Notes: generated by a model not told the origin, from the sequence alone. A DNA stretch of 64,000 nucleotides from Augochlora pura (GCF_028453695.1 NC_135773.1:19964001-20028000); one strand, 5' to 3'. Positions 11,958-24,760 are shown, counted from the first letter of the stretch. A program made the numbers and translations.

Positions 11958-12112
11958 GGACCGTGACAACAATGACTAATCCGGAGTTATCGAGTATGCG
12001 TGTCAGACAGGAAGACCGATAGTGCGACAATGATGACCATCGCAGAAGAGACCTGTTGATGACGTTATGGGGCGGATCTACTTTGCCAGTATTTTGCTCC
12101 TCTCCTTATGCG
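11958..12112 (+). CDS. 5' UTR end and signal-peptide exon of the membrane-protein gene
   Basis: An acceptor in a pyrimidine tract (TTTCCATTTCCAG, AG at 11956-11957) opens the exon, so a non-coding exon must lie further left. The start ATG is at 12067 and translates to MGRIYFASILLLSLC, then one base remains before a GTGAGT donor (GT at 12113-12114). The hydrophobic core is a typical signal peptide, completed as VAG|LPLP by the next exon. Two complete short upstream ORFs precede the start in the same exon and are listed separately. Confidence 0.7.
11972..12059 (+). promoter_or_regulatory. Two upstream ORFs in the 5' leader
   Basis: uORF1 runs 11972-12022 (16 codons plus stop, starting MTNPELSS). 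uORF2 runs 12030-12059 (nine codons plus stop, starting with two ATGs). The second stop lies seven bases before the main ATG at 12067. Stacked uORFs this close to the main start usually lower or condition translation. That effect is inferred, not shown. Confidence 0.45.
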
Positions 12113-15100
12113 GTGAGTGCTGATAAAACTATCTACGAATATGTTGTACATCATTGGCGTAAATTGTGAATATTTCTATTTTTAGAATATGTATACTCCA
12201 TCATATAAATTCAGTTATATTTTCGTGCGAAAGAGAGAGAGTGAGAGAGGGAGAGAGGGAGAGAAAGAGAGAGTAAAAAAGTTGTACGATCGTTATATGC
12301 TTCGCAACACCAATTTATTTGACGCTTTTGCTTTAAGGATTCATCGAAAATATTCGATTGCCTGTTTCCGAGTATTTAAACGCTTTTAAGAAATATTGTT
12401 TCATTAACATTTTGTTACCGCCGATAGCCTAATATATTTAAAGTATATTTAAAGATGTACCCGTTTTTGAAACTGTTTAATTAAGCCAGTCTCTCAGCGC
12501 AGTTAAAGTTTTCTCTTCCGAGACCAATTACGTCGCGCTGAGAGCACATTATAAAAAAGTTCTGATATGGAATGGCTGTTAAAAACTGCGGTATCATTTC
12601 ATATTAATGTAGATTAATTGAATGATATTGTTTAAGCGATACTTTTACCGTTAAACTTCAGCTACGTACATTAGTCGAGATACGTCAGATTTATCGTGGC
12701 AAGAATGAATATGGTAATGCAACGGCGAACTGGGTGGATTGTTGTCGTTGTCCATCTTAAATAATGTATATTTACAATAGCGTTAACACATTTATATTTT
12801 ATCGGGAGTACTATAACGTTTATGAATGATTAAATGGTGCAGTTTCATTAGAAAGTTACAAAGTATGACGAAGCTGATTTTTTTTCTTTTATGCGATCTC
12901 TCTAGCAAGCTGGTAAATTAATGTTTTTGTGTGACCATCAACAGGTATACATTAAAGGTGCTGTGAAAATTTCAGTGACATGTGCAATGTTCCGGGTGAC
13001 ATTAATTTCATATCTTTAACACTGCAAATTAGTTTTTTTTACATTTCTTAGTGATTATGCATGCTAACGAACTGGCACGGAAGAATTAATGTTCCGGTGA
13101 ATTTGTTCGAGGAATTTCAATGCCGACGACACGAATAATACGAATATATATATTACAAATGTACATCACGTATAACACAAATATTTGTTATACGAGATTC
13201 GCGTTTAAAAACTCTTTCGAGATCACGCTATGCGAACAATGTATATTGAACAAATCTACCGGAAGTTACATCAACTGCGCTAGCAGAGATGACAAAGCAC
13301 AAACCCATCCATAAAATCAACTTAAAATAGTGTATACACTTAACCAATTAAAATTACGGCAAATTGCCTGTAACGAATTAAAACACGTTCTTTCATGGCC
13401 AATTAAGTGTATACACGTTTACTGCAGACCTTATCACGTATCTACACACCTATTACTATAAGCTTACTGTCACAACGTATCATGTGACCGTACCCCACGA
13501 AGTTTATGATAACTGGGGTGGAATATTTTGGCTGTTCAACGTCATTGCGGATGTTACGCGATAGAATTCGCACGTTCGATTCTTTCCTCTGTTTCTACAA
13601 AATTCAAGCATGAATGCATAAAAGCTGCGCAAAGTAAAAGAATACTTTGCAAGACACAGGAGCTTCCACATTTTTTTATCTCTGAGTCTACTCTAGTAGT
13701 ATAGAATCGTTAAAGAAAAGAAATTCGAACACTTTCGTAGATTATAAATAGAAAAAGATTTTTGAAAGTTCGATATGACGCGCTAAAGTCGGTCAAATGG
13801 AAACCTGAAGTGTTTTCATAGTTGAATGAGTACAAAATATATAAAGCGGTATTATTTTTCTATATCTACTTATATTCTTCGTCGTATAAAAGTAAACGTA
13901 TTACAATGCCAAGAAAGTACATGAATATATCAAGATAAATGTGTTTTCTGACACAAGAACTGATAATACCGTTTCAGTATTTCTTAATATTAGGTCATTA
14001 AATATGAAATGCATATTTTAACCTTATAATTTTACTACAAGAACTATGCATTTTATACTTAATGACATAATAGCGTATCACACTTTTATCTATTGATGAA
14101 CTTTGAAGCGTTTCATTCTAAGCAAAGAAAAAACGAATGGCTGAACGTTTTTACTGATTGTTGCATGCTGCAGAGGGTGCCTGGATTGTTATTTACCCTG
14201 GAACGAATTTAATATTTCTGTTTAATTAGAACTCACGAGAATATCGAACGCTACTTCGGAGTTCAATTATACTCTTAAGGTTTTCATTTGACGAACAATT
14301 ACTACTAATTATTTTATTTACTATTAACTACTATTAATTTTTATTTACTATTAACTACTATTAATTTTTATTACTATTAAGTACTATCAATTTTAATTAC
14401 TATTAACCATTGCTATCGATTATTGTTAACCCTCCATTGTTAAATTTCCTATGCGAAGTACGCATATGGTATTTGGCTACTCAGATTCAGTTCAGTTTTT
14501 AAACAACTGTCACTCAAAAACTAGAATTAAAAAAATTAGAATAAGAATTAAAAACTTGACAATATATAATTCCGATGCTCTAGGACATGATGTCCTTCAT
14601 TAGAACTCGATATTTTACTTCCAACTATATTGAATATATTGTTAATTTCATTCTTCTTGCAACAATGTCACTTTTTCGAGAAAAATGTGGAACGTTTTGT
14701 TCCAGCGTGACTATAAAGGGTTTATTGAGGGTACGTATTCTCGTAGCAGACATGCTCACGGAACGGCACACGCGGGACATTATCTGTACTGCGTACTTCT
14801 CTTATCCGAACATGCGAAAGGTGTTGAATATCCGAGTTCCGATAACAGAGATTCGGTAGTTATCTTCACTAGCTGCACCTATTAGTCTCGATAATGGAAG
14901 CCAAGTTTCGAGGAACTGGAATTGATCAAGCGCAGTTTCGATCGCTAGACGCCGTTTAGTGGTACTGATCGCGATTCTAGCGGAGTCAAATGTCTCGAAA
15001 AGGATTGTGTTATACAGGCTGTTCCAGCATCGGTGGTAGAATTGAGAAGAAGGCAGTTCTACATGTAAAAGTAAATCTAAAATAAGGAATAGAATTATTT

Positions 15101-18100
15101 CGTTTGAGGTTTTGTTGTCGAGAAAATTGACTATGAATATTCAGCGAGTATACTTGTTCTAAGTTATGATATACAATAGTTTAAATGGATGGATTTCGAT
15201 AGAAGCCACGTGGCACTTATAATTTAAATAATTTAATAATATAATTTATAATTTAAATAGTAGTATTATCATCTCTTTCTCATTTCTACCTACGAATTTA
15301 GAGTGGATTTAAATAGAAGTGAAACATATAATTTAGTTGCTGAGTTACTTTATTAATATAAAAATTGTTAGAAACGTTAAATATTCAACGTTGATTTTGG
15401 CTCTTTATTAGTTAGGGTATGGTAGGCTTTTGTTCTAGACAACAATTCTTATTAACACCACGCTCTGCAACCACCATATTGCTCCGTCCTACGTGAGTTG
15501 CCTTAATGACGGTGATCTCAGCTTCCATTCAGACCACAATTGGCAACCCCATTGCCGGAACCTACCTACTATCCGGGGATTAGCGCAGGAAATCCGTGAG
15601 CATGTCAGCTATACTTACGCACCCTGACAAAAAATAGCACGTTATGTATTTCCACCGACTTTCACAAATATAGTCAAATAATATGAGTTTTCATGACATC
15701 AGTTTCTATTTTGTAATAATTGACATGTAGTCGGGGTAGAACTTTAACCCTTAGCACTCGAGCGGCGACTCTGCGGCGCCATTAAAATTACTGTAATACA
15801 TTCCAAAATTATTTTTAATAGACATCGCCGAAGCTTAGATTTAAAAATTGTTAAAAGTGTAACTATTACATGAGTCACGAGACTCAATTTCCTATGCATA
15901 AAACAAATATTGTTACGTAAAATGGAGACGCTATAGAAGCCAGAAAAATTATTTTAGATTAACAATTGTAATCGCTTTGAGTGCAAAGGGTTAATTTATT
16001 AACTGATCAAACAACGAGTAGCTAAGTCGGAAACGTATTCCTTATATTATAATTTATGTTACCTATTTTATGAAATTAGACAAGTGTGCGGAGGTAACTC
16101 AAAATTTAATTACCGGTGCTAGGGGTAGACTCGAAACTCGGGGTAGACCTCAGACCAAGCTAATTGGAGGTAGACTCGAGACTGAGGGTAAACTTGCGCC
16201 TTGGAACAGCTCGAGCCTGATTATAGAGTGGAGACCTGGGTGTATACTCTGCTGAATTGGGGGTAGCTCGAAACTGCGGGTAACTCGAACCTGGGTGTAG
16301 GCCCGAGACTGAGAATAGATTGGAGATCGAGGATGGACTCGATAGTAAAGAACGTTGATGAAGCCAAGATATTCCAGGCCCATAGTGTAGGCTGCGGTCT
16401 GACAATAACTTGATCGGTGTCCATTGATTTTTCACGCTGCTTCGGATAAATAAGTGGCGGGATTGCCGTTGCCACAAATCGGTGGTGGGGTGGGGACCTA
16501 TGGACAGCCGCAGGCTGGCACGCCAAGCACCCCGGGCCCCGGCGGTGGCACAGCTGGCGGCGGCGCGAGCAGCACCCTCGGCGCTGCTGGCGGCGGTGCC
16601 TCTGGCTCTGGCACCGGCACCGCCGGTGGAACCGGTGCGGTTGGTCTTGGGGTTACCGGGGGGACTACCGGCGGTGGAGCCGGTGGTGGTGCCGCTGGTG
16701 GCGGTTCCGCCGCTAACAATGCTACAGTTACGACCACAGGGCAGAATCGTCGGGGCCGAGGGTGGGGCCACTGGCACCGCGGCGACCCCAGCCTCATGAG
16801 GGGACTCTGGAAGTCGAAGGGACCCTTAGGTAAACCAACGATCTCACCTTATTATTTTTTACCTAGACCCGCTATAACGAAGTCTCGCAATCTGCTAATC
16901 GGAACTGTGCTCGGATGACGAATTGGCTGGCGAATTAGTGTTATACCTGTTTGAGTAGACGTCGACGAGTATAGTATAGAGATATAGATATAATATAGAG
17001 TATAGGTATAGAGGAAATTCTTCAACTGGATGTAACTTACTGTTCAGCTATTTTTATGCTATTTTTATAGTCTTTTTGGGCATGGACGCGGAAAGAATTC
17101 GTAAGGGTTGGTTTTCTCAATGCAATGATATACAGAGTCAAACAGGCAGTTGGATTTTTTAATTTAATGAGAGGCTTGTAGTTGGTATTAGCATTTTATT
17201 GACCATTTAGCTCAATGTTAAATTTTCATTTTTACTTCGATTTTATTCGTTTTATTAATCACGGAAGATATTTAATATTTAAAAAATTATATAATAATAT
17301 TGAAGCTTACGATAGTACGATCTAACACATTTATCACAGTAATGAATATGAAATTATTGGTTATCGTGATGATGATTTATAGTGCCAAGTAACCTTGAGT
17401 GACACTTATTAATACGTCAGTGTACGTGTCGTAGAACGTCTATTCCAGATGATATGCAAGAAAATGAGTCGTTACACTGAAGAATGAAAAATTTATATTC
17501 ATAGAACGTCTATGGGTCTATTAATATTTATGTCAGAATATATGATGCTCAATGTCACGTAACTTTGATTTGTTTCATTTTTGTCAATCACCAATAACAA
17601 CGAACGCATTCCCTCTATGTATTAGCTTATCTTGGTGACTTTGCATACAATGGCCATTGAAGATGAAAAAAATTAAGGATATGGACGCTCAGTTTATTAA
17701 AATTATTACTTAATAAAAGTATCCCGTTTGTTCGTCCATTCTTGCAACTATTGCAGACAATGTTTGACAATCTATTAATATCTTCCTCAATCCACTAAAC
17801 CCGTATACTACCTGCGCCACACATGGGCTTTGCGATGGTTCAGAGAATGTCAAAACTGGAACATCATTTGACGGCGATCAAATAAAACACCGGCTTGTTT
17901 CGCCAGCATGTCCTTTTCCTCCATATTTGTTTATCATTACCAACGCGACTCGTTGACCGTAGCACAGCTAGCCAAATTGTCATCCACTTCACAGCACAAC
18001 TAAATGGAACATCGTTGTTTGCAATGAACGTTATCGGAACCGTATTGAAAACGGAGTAATTCCTCCGGCTTTCAACGAGCCTTGAGATCTTACCGACCGA

Positions 18101-21100
18101 AGTTTCGACGAGTTTTTATTCAAACACGTTTGCCAATGAAGCGTGAAACGCGGCTCCACGGCGCATTCAGAAAAAGTGTTCGACTTCGCTATATTTCTCT
18201 ACGTTGCTGCACATCGTCGCGGGAATGACACTGTTATAGAATGATGCCTGCTGTTTTTCAATCCAGCTTGTGGTCGCATGCCATTGCTGTCAAGTTTTAG
18301 GCTGCTTGTACATTTTAATAAGCTTTTTACGTGCCTCACACGCAGCCTGCTGTTTCACACTTTACTTTCAAATCATTCAGAGCATACCGAATTAGGAAAA
18401 GGAAACCATCTGCAATCTCAGGAACTCTACTTTTGACTACCAAGTAGTTTGGCTGAGCGAGACTAGGATTTTATCGAGTACACTAATGTTGAATATTTCT
18501 TAATGTTAATCGTTGCTCGTTGTCACGAAAAAATGTAATATCAAATATTATATTCCATTATATAATAAATAAAATATGATATAAAATATTACAATATTCC
18601 AAAAAATATTATAAAAATACAATATTCCATTTGGAATTTATTGTTCAAAATCATCAGCGATATATGGTCAGCTAATTGCAGGTTACCGCGCAGTCACAAC
18701 GCGCGAATATTCGCAGAAATCTATCGTACAGAATACATTATTCCTGTCTTTGTTGTTTAACCTACAATTATTATTCAACCCATAAACGTTTCAGAATTAC
18801 TCTCGAATCGCAATACAATTGACCATTTCGTAGCATGAAACTGTTTACCGAATTGCGATTGTTTCGCAACCAGTGATACATATATTACCGCTACATTATA
18901 ATAATCAACTAACACCGTGTACTTTCTAACTGATTTACAATCCGCATTACACGACCTCGTAGCTCGCCAGTCAAACATCAATTTCATTGATGGGCGCCTC
19001 GGTGCATACGCTTACTTTAAGTCGGAACGCTGTTCGCTAGTCAAGGTCCGGATGCATGCAACATCTACTTATGATTTCCAATCGGTGTATAGCCACGTTA
19101 TTGGTGAAAGTAGGTTCGCCATTGACGCGTCCGTATATCCTGGTAATTTTCTGCAACTATCGGCGCTGATAACTACTTCGTCCGGCTTGCGTATCAGATA
19201 TCGGGACCATGTACACGGACCTATTTAATCCGCGAGAAGTATACACGTAGACGCGGTGAACATCGTAATCCGTGTAGCTTCTTGTACGTCGTTCCCTTGA
19301 GGTAACCGCCGAAGTTCTTCGACAAGTTTCCTGGGTTACGGTTATAATTCATTCGCAGTACTCTAAGCTTGTGCCGGCGGTAAATGTGGTTCGCAGAGGG
19401 CTGACGACTTTCACCATTAACGTCTTTAACTTCCGTCGGATCATCAATTTATTTCTCGCTCGGTCCTTTATTTTACCTGCTCCGTGAATCGAATTCCGTC
19501 CTTCGCTCTTCGTTTGTTTAAAAATCAATGGGTATCGTCGATAATAAATAGTTTGACATTTCTCTTGAGTTGGCTTGCATCATAAATCAATACCATCTGT
19601 AATAATAATGTGTAATAATATTATAACGATTCTGGACGAATTGAATGATAATTAATTATTTACAATGATTTATTCTTTATTATTATTTCATGGAACCGAC
19701 AAGAAATGAAATACCAACAGACGTGTTAATAATTTAATTCTGTCGCGCTTCTAATAACCGAAGATTGGTGAATTATTATCCAATGAAATGCTGATATTAA
19801 ACAGTTAATATGACTCGTTTAATTACTGCGCAACATTCGGCACAAATTAAGTGCCGTTGTAGGAAAAAAATTTAATATTTGTTACGCTTTAAAGTTATGA
19901 TGCAAGCACGAACGCATTTGTTCCTTGTTACATTCGCATTCAGCAGCGGAAGTTACGCTTTGAACGGCTTGTTATTCAATAGCGTACGATTATCGTTTGA
20001 AGGCGTCAACTTAACAATATCAAATCAATTTCTCCACGTTGCATGCGATACTTTGTTATAGTCGACACCGACTGCGAACGCGTTAAGGCTATATTCCGGC
20101 CCATAATGCGTATTGCATTTTGGCGAAGTGTCCCCCGAAGTCATTACCTTCCCGTTAATCGCGCGCGCGAGAGCGGTTCCGCGAGCTTTAATTTGTAATA
20201 ATCCGGAACGTTCCCGGTCCCGGCCGTCGCGCGAAACTTTTACGTCGGTTATTTTGGATTTCCTGGCTTATCATAGTAAGCAGTTTTCTGGGCGTGTCGC
20301 GCGGTAAAACTTTTTCCGAGTTTATGAACCGACTTTAAAAGCAGCGGCCAGAAAGCCTTATATTGCTACACGAACTCGTAAACCATCGCCGCGGATGGTT
20401 CAATTTCTTGGAGAGACGTTTTCCTTATGGCATTGTCGTACGTGTCAATCTTGGATGGTATAGTAAATCACGGGATCTCCTTCTCGCGTTCGCAAGATAA
20501 CGGAGCTATCGTCGCGAGCTTCGATCTTTATGGGGGGCCCCCCCTCTGCGTCGGGACAAAAATTTCGCGGCCACTCAAGCGGATTATTTAACCCACGACT
20601 GCTATTTCCGCGTCGAAATCGAAGATAATAGACCGAGAGACCTGAAAAATTCATGAATCGGATGAACAGTACCAGCCTTTTCGCTCATGCTCTTCGCATT
20701 CAAATTTCGAGATTTAACTTTCAGATGCTAGATAAACCGTGATCTTAGATCGCGGTCGCGAACGGTGACGAACGCGTCGGCTTTCGACTGGGATTATTGA
20801 TAGTCAAAACCGCGGCTATTCGAAATATAAATATTTCATATTTATTCCAACGGGAAAATACGTAGAATCGTTATACAGGAGATATCGAATTTTACGGCGC
20901 CAAAGTTATGAATCGTTTTAATCTCGAAATATTATTTTTTTAGTTTTTTTTTTTTATTAGTTTTTTATGTATCCTTTTAGAGTCCAGAAGTTAATCCAAC
21001 ATATTCATTTCTTCGTTTAGATAGATTTTATTGCAAAGTTTGTCGTATTAGAAATAAAATCGTAATTTTATGAATTAAAACATTGTGAAAAATGATACTT

Positions 21101-23267
21101 GCTTCGATTAACATATGTTATAACATTATTCATCGTTGGATAGACGAGATATTAGACGCATGATTTTATGAAGTATTAGTGTAATACCTGATAGCAGTTA
21201 AACAAAAATAATAGATGTGGCAATCGAATGCCTCGCAGATGATTAATTGTTTCCCTTACTATTATATATTGCCTTAACTAATGGTGGTCAAAAGAAAATT
21301 TTCGAGATTTCGATGGTAATTAACCATAAGGAGAATAAATAAAAATATCTACGCTCTTTCTTCCTATTTTTTGAAAATTTTGTTTTTCGTTGTATTTTAA
21401 AAGTTACTGATATTTATTATATACTCTATTACCCTGTAACACCCAGTATAATGATAGAAAATCTTTTTTAGAGGGCGTTCTTTTTTCCATTCTTTAGAAT
21501 AAAACAAAACGGAACGCTAGCAGTAGATTTTAAATTATCATACTTTTGTGAATATAATCATGACAGTCAGAGTAGTCGATACAATTCATTTTTCATTGGC
21601 TAGTACCATTAGCGTGGAAACGAGAGTTTTATCCCGTTTCAGGAATCGTAAAATTTGCTTATAAATTCGAGAATTTGCATGAAGTTTTTCAGTCTATTTA
21701 CCACCGAACAACTTCACTTTTACACGCATCGTGTACATTTCACCACCGTCTTCGAACGAAAACGGCAATTCAGAGCTTTCTCTTGACCATCATCAATCTG
21801 CTCTCCACTCGGTCTGCTGATTCTCTATACTTTCCTTATCCTGACATAGTGGCCCGGAACTAAAATTTCACTGCTCGTTTTACAAAAATCAATTTTTCCA
21901 TAGAAACACGCGTTGCTCTCGGGAACGAACAATATGGTAAAATCTAATATTTGTTCTTGTTGAAACAAATATGTAGTTAAAGGTGTATATTGCATCGTTC
22001 ATAAAATTGCTATTGGAATAGCTAAATATTGCATCACTCATCAAAACTGTTGTTAGAATAAACATATAAAAATGAACAAATTTAGATCAGCCTAAAAATT
22101 AGATCTATCCCTTGAAAAACTCGTTTAATATTTTGTGGTATTCTTTTTTTGAAGAAACCATAGTTTGCTGCGATAAATACTCATACTGTTGTCTATAAAG
22201 TATTGTAATTATTATTGACTCTGGTCGAGATATAAGTTCTTCTTACCTAATTGATCCTCGTGATGGCTATATTCATATAATATCATCATATAATAAATTT
22301 ACATTAGATTTGAGTTTGATTACAATAATCTAAACCTTTGCACTCGAAGCCATTTTAACTGGAAATCTAAAATTATTTTTCTGGTTTACAGTGTCTCTAT
22401 TCTATGTGTCAAAGTGCATTTTGTGCACATGTAATTATATTATTACAATAATATATATATACTAACAGTTCCACTTTTGACAATTTTTTAAATCTAAACT
22501 TTGTTGGTATAAGGAATACTTTGGTCCGTTAATGATTCCTCAGAGTTACCATTCGAGAGCAAAGGGTTAAAAAAACGCAGTAAAAGAATTGCACTTGTAA
22601 AATAATGAATATAATATACAAAAGAGCTTAACCTCCTTCAATACTTTCACAACTAATCGACAAGGATAGCGTACGAATCCATTTTCGCCAAGTGAACCTA
22701 ATCTCGAGACCGTTTGAAAACATTTTACCACGGATTCCATTACATTTCGTTCCGTTTCCACATCATTGACTCTCTATCCAACCAACGGCAACCTAATCGC
22801 GTTTGCTATCTCGAGAACAAGCGATTCCTGTTTGCACCCGACGAACAGCCAAGCCTTAGTTCCGTGCCACACAAGTTGTGATCTCCTGGCATGCGATGCA
22901 CGTTGTCCTTCGCCTAACTCCGACCGATCTTGTGTAACGCGTAGACCGGTGATATCCACGTGGGGGATGCGCAGATTCCTTAGGGAACGCGGAGGCGTAC
23001 ATCTTCCTGGCGTTGCTGATCGGTTTCGTGACGGTGGTGGTCGGCTGTTGGCTGTCGGACAACTGTTGGTCGCCGGAGCCGGAGGGGGTAGTCACCCTCG
23101 CATAGCCTAGTGCAGACTTCCGTTCGTCCAGGCGATAACAACTAGTAGGCGGGCCCTCCACCGGCAGTATACCGGACATCGTCCACACGGAGGAGCGCAA
23201 CGACACCGGGAATCAGCGGCCATTGCTCGACATCAACGACAACCACACGATGCCGCCGATGATCTGA
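12067..23267 (+). CDS. Unrecognised single-pass membrane protein: signal peptide, Gly-rich ectodomain, TM, acidic tail
   Basis: Composite plus-strand gene of four segments: 12067-12112, 16455-16829, 22975-about 23085 (or to the stop at 23105) and 23149-23267. The predicted product is roughly 180-220 residues: signal peptide, a Gly/Ala/Thr-rich extracellular stretch, a basic Trp-rich patch with RGD, one transmembrane helix and a short acidic cytoplasmic tail. Exon phases agree between segments 1, 2 and 3, and either of segments 3 and 4 fits directly after segment 2. How segment 3 joins segment 4 is unresolved. I cannot name the family. The topology (type I, cell surface) is inferred from the signal peptide and single hydrophobic segment. 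Confidence 0.62.
15744..15994 (+). mobile_element. TTAA MITE, family 1
   Basis: About 251 bp, from TTAACCCTTAGCACTCGAG to GAGTGCAAAGGGTTAA, non-coding. The internal sequence matches copies at 25052 and 60541 in the same orientation. Confidence 0.85.
16115..16345. repeat. Degenerate minisatellite
   Basis: About ten imperfect units of roughly 18-25 bases built on GGGGTAGACTCGAAACTC. It lies directly upstream of the Gly-rich exon. Confidence 0.65.
16455..16829 (+). CDS. Glycine-rich exon with RGD patch
   Basis: A GC-rich 375-nt exon. It starts after AG at 16453-16454 and its first two bases complete the Val codon left by the signal-peptide exon, giving LCVAGLPLPQ across the junction. It encodes about 90 residues dominated by Gly, Ala, Thr and Ser, then a sequon (NNAT), then RRGRGWGHWHRGD and LWKSKGPL. 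The donor is TTAG|GTAAAC (GT at 16830-16831), leaving phase 1. The acceptor tract is only moderately pyrimidine-rich. A longer minus-strand ORF over the same DNA (16777-16160) is a by-product of the GC-rich repeats. The RGD could be an integrin site, but one tripeptide is weak evidence. Confidence 0.6.
17191..17388. repeat. Dispersed repeat, pair of 52225-52474
   Basis: The same orientation and order of blocks as 52227-52425, for example ACATTTATCACAGTAA and ATGAAATTATTGGTTATC. The terminal TTAA ends are degraded here. Confidence 0.7.
22330..22570 (-). mobile_element. TTAA MITE, family 1
   Basis: About 240 bp. The right end is GAGCAAAGGGTTAA. The left end is degraded to CTAAACCTTTGCACTCGA. 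It is intronic in the membrane-protein gene. Confidence 0.75.
22975..23105 (+). CDS. Transmembrane exon of the membrane-protein gene
   Basis: Two in-frame acceptors, nine bases apart, are possible (AG at 22973-22974 or 22982-22983), and both fit the phase-1 end of the Gly-rich exon. The reading is NAEAYIFLALLIGF then VTVVVGCWL, a clean 20-residue helix, followed by SDNCWSPEPEGVVTLA and TAG at 23103-23105. A possible donor, GTAGTC, lies after GAG GGG. If unused, the protein ends here with a tail of about 15 residues. If used, the TAG is in an intron. This exon is too short to appear in simple ORF lists. Confidence 0.58.
23149..23267 (+). CDS. Acidic C-terminal tail exon
   Basis: After AG at 23147-23148 the frame reads GPSTGSIPDIVHTEERNDTG, then RPLLDINDNHTMPPMI and TGA at 23265-23267. 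It looks like a cytoplasmic tail. It is in the same frame as the transmembrane exon but separated by TAG and TAA within about 45 bases. Its phase also fits a direct splice from the Gly-rich exon. It may therefore be the second half of one exon pair with a short intron, or an alternative last exon. Confidence 0.5.
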
Positions 23268-23947
23268 CAGCGCGCGATCGTATCGCGAAAGTTTCGCGGC
23301 CCGACAAACGGGTCGGCCGTCGGCCCCTGGGTAGACTGTCGTAGGAACGCGCGGTGACACCGACGAGAGCATCGACAGGGTAAACGAAGGGTTGCGAAAG
23401 GCGGGAGGGTGAGGGGGGGGGGCGATCCGTGGGTGCGCCAACGATACGGGGGCGATCCTAGCGTAAAACCAAAATCGTTCATCGAATTATCGACATATCC
23501 GGTCGACGCGACGCGACGCGACGCGACGCGACGCGAATACGGTTCCCGATCGTGAACGGGTTAGACGATCTCGCATAGATGCCGTACCGTTTCGTTTTGT
23601 TCTCCGAAGCTTTAGTTTTTTTTTTCCGCCGCGTCGCGCGCTCGAACGCGTCCGCCATCGACTAATCGGCGCAAGACACCTGCTCGAAACAACGGCAATA
23701 ATCGGGAAGGTGATCTCTCGCCTGGCAGATGCTGTGCAGATACATACATGCGCACACGCGTGTTCCACGATTCGCAGGCTATATGCACCGGCCCGCTCTG
23801 TCCGACAGGGGCCGATCTCTCGCGTGCGCGAGCGCGCGGTGTCCGTTCGATCCGCGACTTTCCAACCGTGAAAGCTAGACGAGCGGTGTGGATTATCGGG
23901 TTAATTCGTTGGGCCGTCGAACTGCGCCGCGAATGAAATATGAAAGT

Positions 23948-23985
<38 letters not shown>

Positions 23986-24760
23986 CCGCTTTGAAGCTCG
24001 TAGTTAGGCGAAAATCCGGAGTGGGTCAATAAATTTCGTTTCGGGGCCCGCTAGATGGATTTCGATCCGGCGACGTTTGCCCGGGGTTCATCGCGCTGGA
24101 ACGAGCACGATCAGCCACCGGAACACGAGGGAGCCCGTTCGTACACGTGCATGCACACGCCTTCGCACCGCGCGCGCAACACGCGTGCATCGTCTACGAT
24201 CTAACCTATGTCCTGATCCACCGGTTAACAATTTATACCCAGCTGCATCGGCCGAGACACGATGCGGCCCGCCCGTGGAAGGACAATGAACGGCGAAGGC
24301 TCGCATCTTCGAGCGTTACACACGTTTTCAGTTCGTCTCACCGACGTTGTACGGAATTGTTGTACGATAGTAAACGATCATTTGAAAAAAAAAAAAATGA
24401 AATGGATCGCCGAGGATACGTTTTCTTTCCGACTCAGGCGTGGACGGAGTTGCGTGTGGTTTTTTTTGGGTTCCGCGGACTGTGGCGGCGGGTCGCGTTA
24501 AGATAAGGGATCTCTTGGACGAGGTTCAACGACGGTTTTTCGATTTGGCAGCTGATCCCGGGCGATTGGCTCGCGCACCTGAAAGATCTGATCTGTGCCC
24601 TTTCTGTGCTGCGGCGGGAGCGAATTAGTATGCGAACGCGATTATTTGATCGGTGAAAGCACGGGAAATTACCGTATAGCACGAGATTGATGGATGGTGG
24701 GATTTATGTATCAATGATAAAAACGAGTGGTTGATATGTAAAATTGCGGCACTATTTTTA
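23268..24760 (+). other. GC-rich region, probable 3' UTR or flank
   Basis: The sequence after the tail stop stays GC-rich and CpG-rich to about 24.7 kb, then drops sharply to AT-rich. It includes a GACGC pentamer array at about 23500-23535 and a (GA)n tract at 23943-23984. An AATAAA at about 24027-24032 could be a poly(A) signal. No coding exon was identified. Confidence 0.35.

Larger units (their letters stand above)
12115..16454 (+). other. First coding intron of the membrane-protein gene
   Basis: About 4.3 kb of AT-rich sequence with no supported exon. It contains a (GA)n tract near 12229-12273, a degenerate TTAACTACTATTAAT array at 14290-14410, a MITE copy at 15744-15994 and the minisatellite at 16115-16345. 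Confidence 0.5.
16832..22974 (+). other. Second coding intron of the membrane-protein gene
   Basis: About 6.1 kb with no supported exon. It holds a repeat copy at 17191-17388 (related to 52225-52474) and a MITE at 22330-22570. GC rises around 18.9-20.9 kb. A signal-peptide-like reading starting MMQARTHLFLVTFAF near 19896 was seen but has no supporting context. Confidence 0.45.

Noticed and set aside
16160..16777. 205-codon minus-strand ORF and other long frames over the Gly-rich exon
   Set aside because: Low-complexity mirror of the plus-strand glycine codons plus the minisatellite; no splice or start support.
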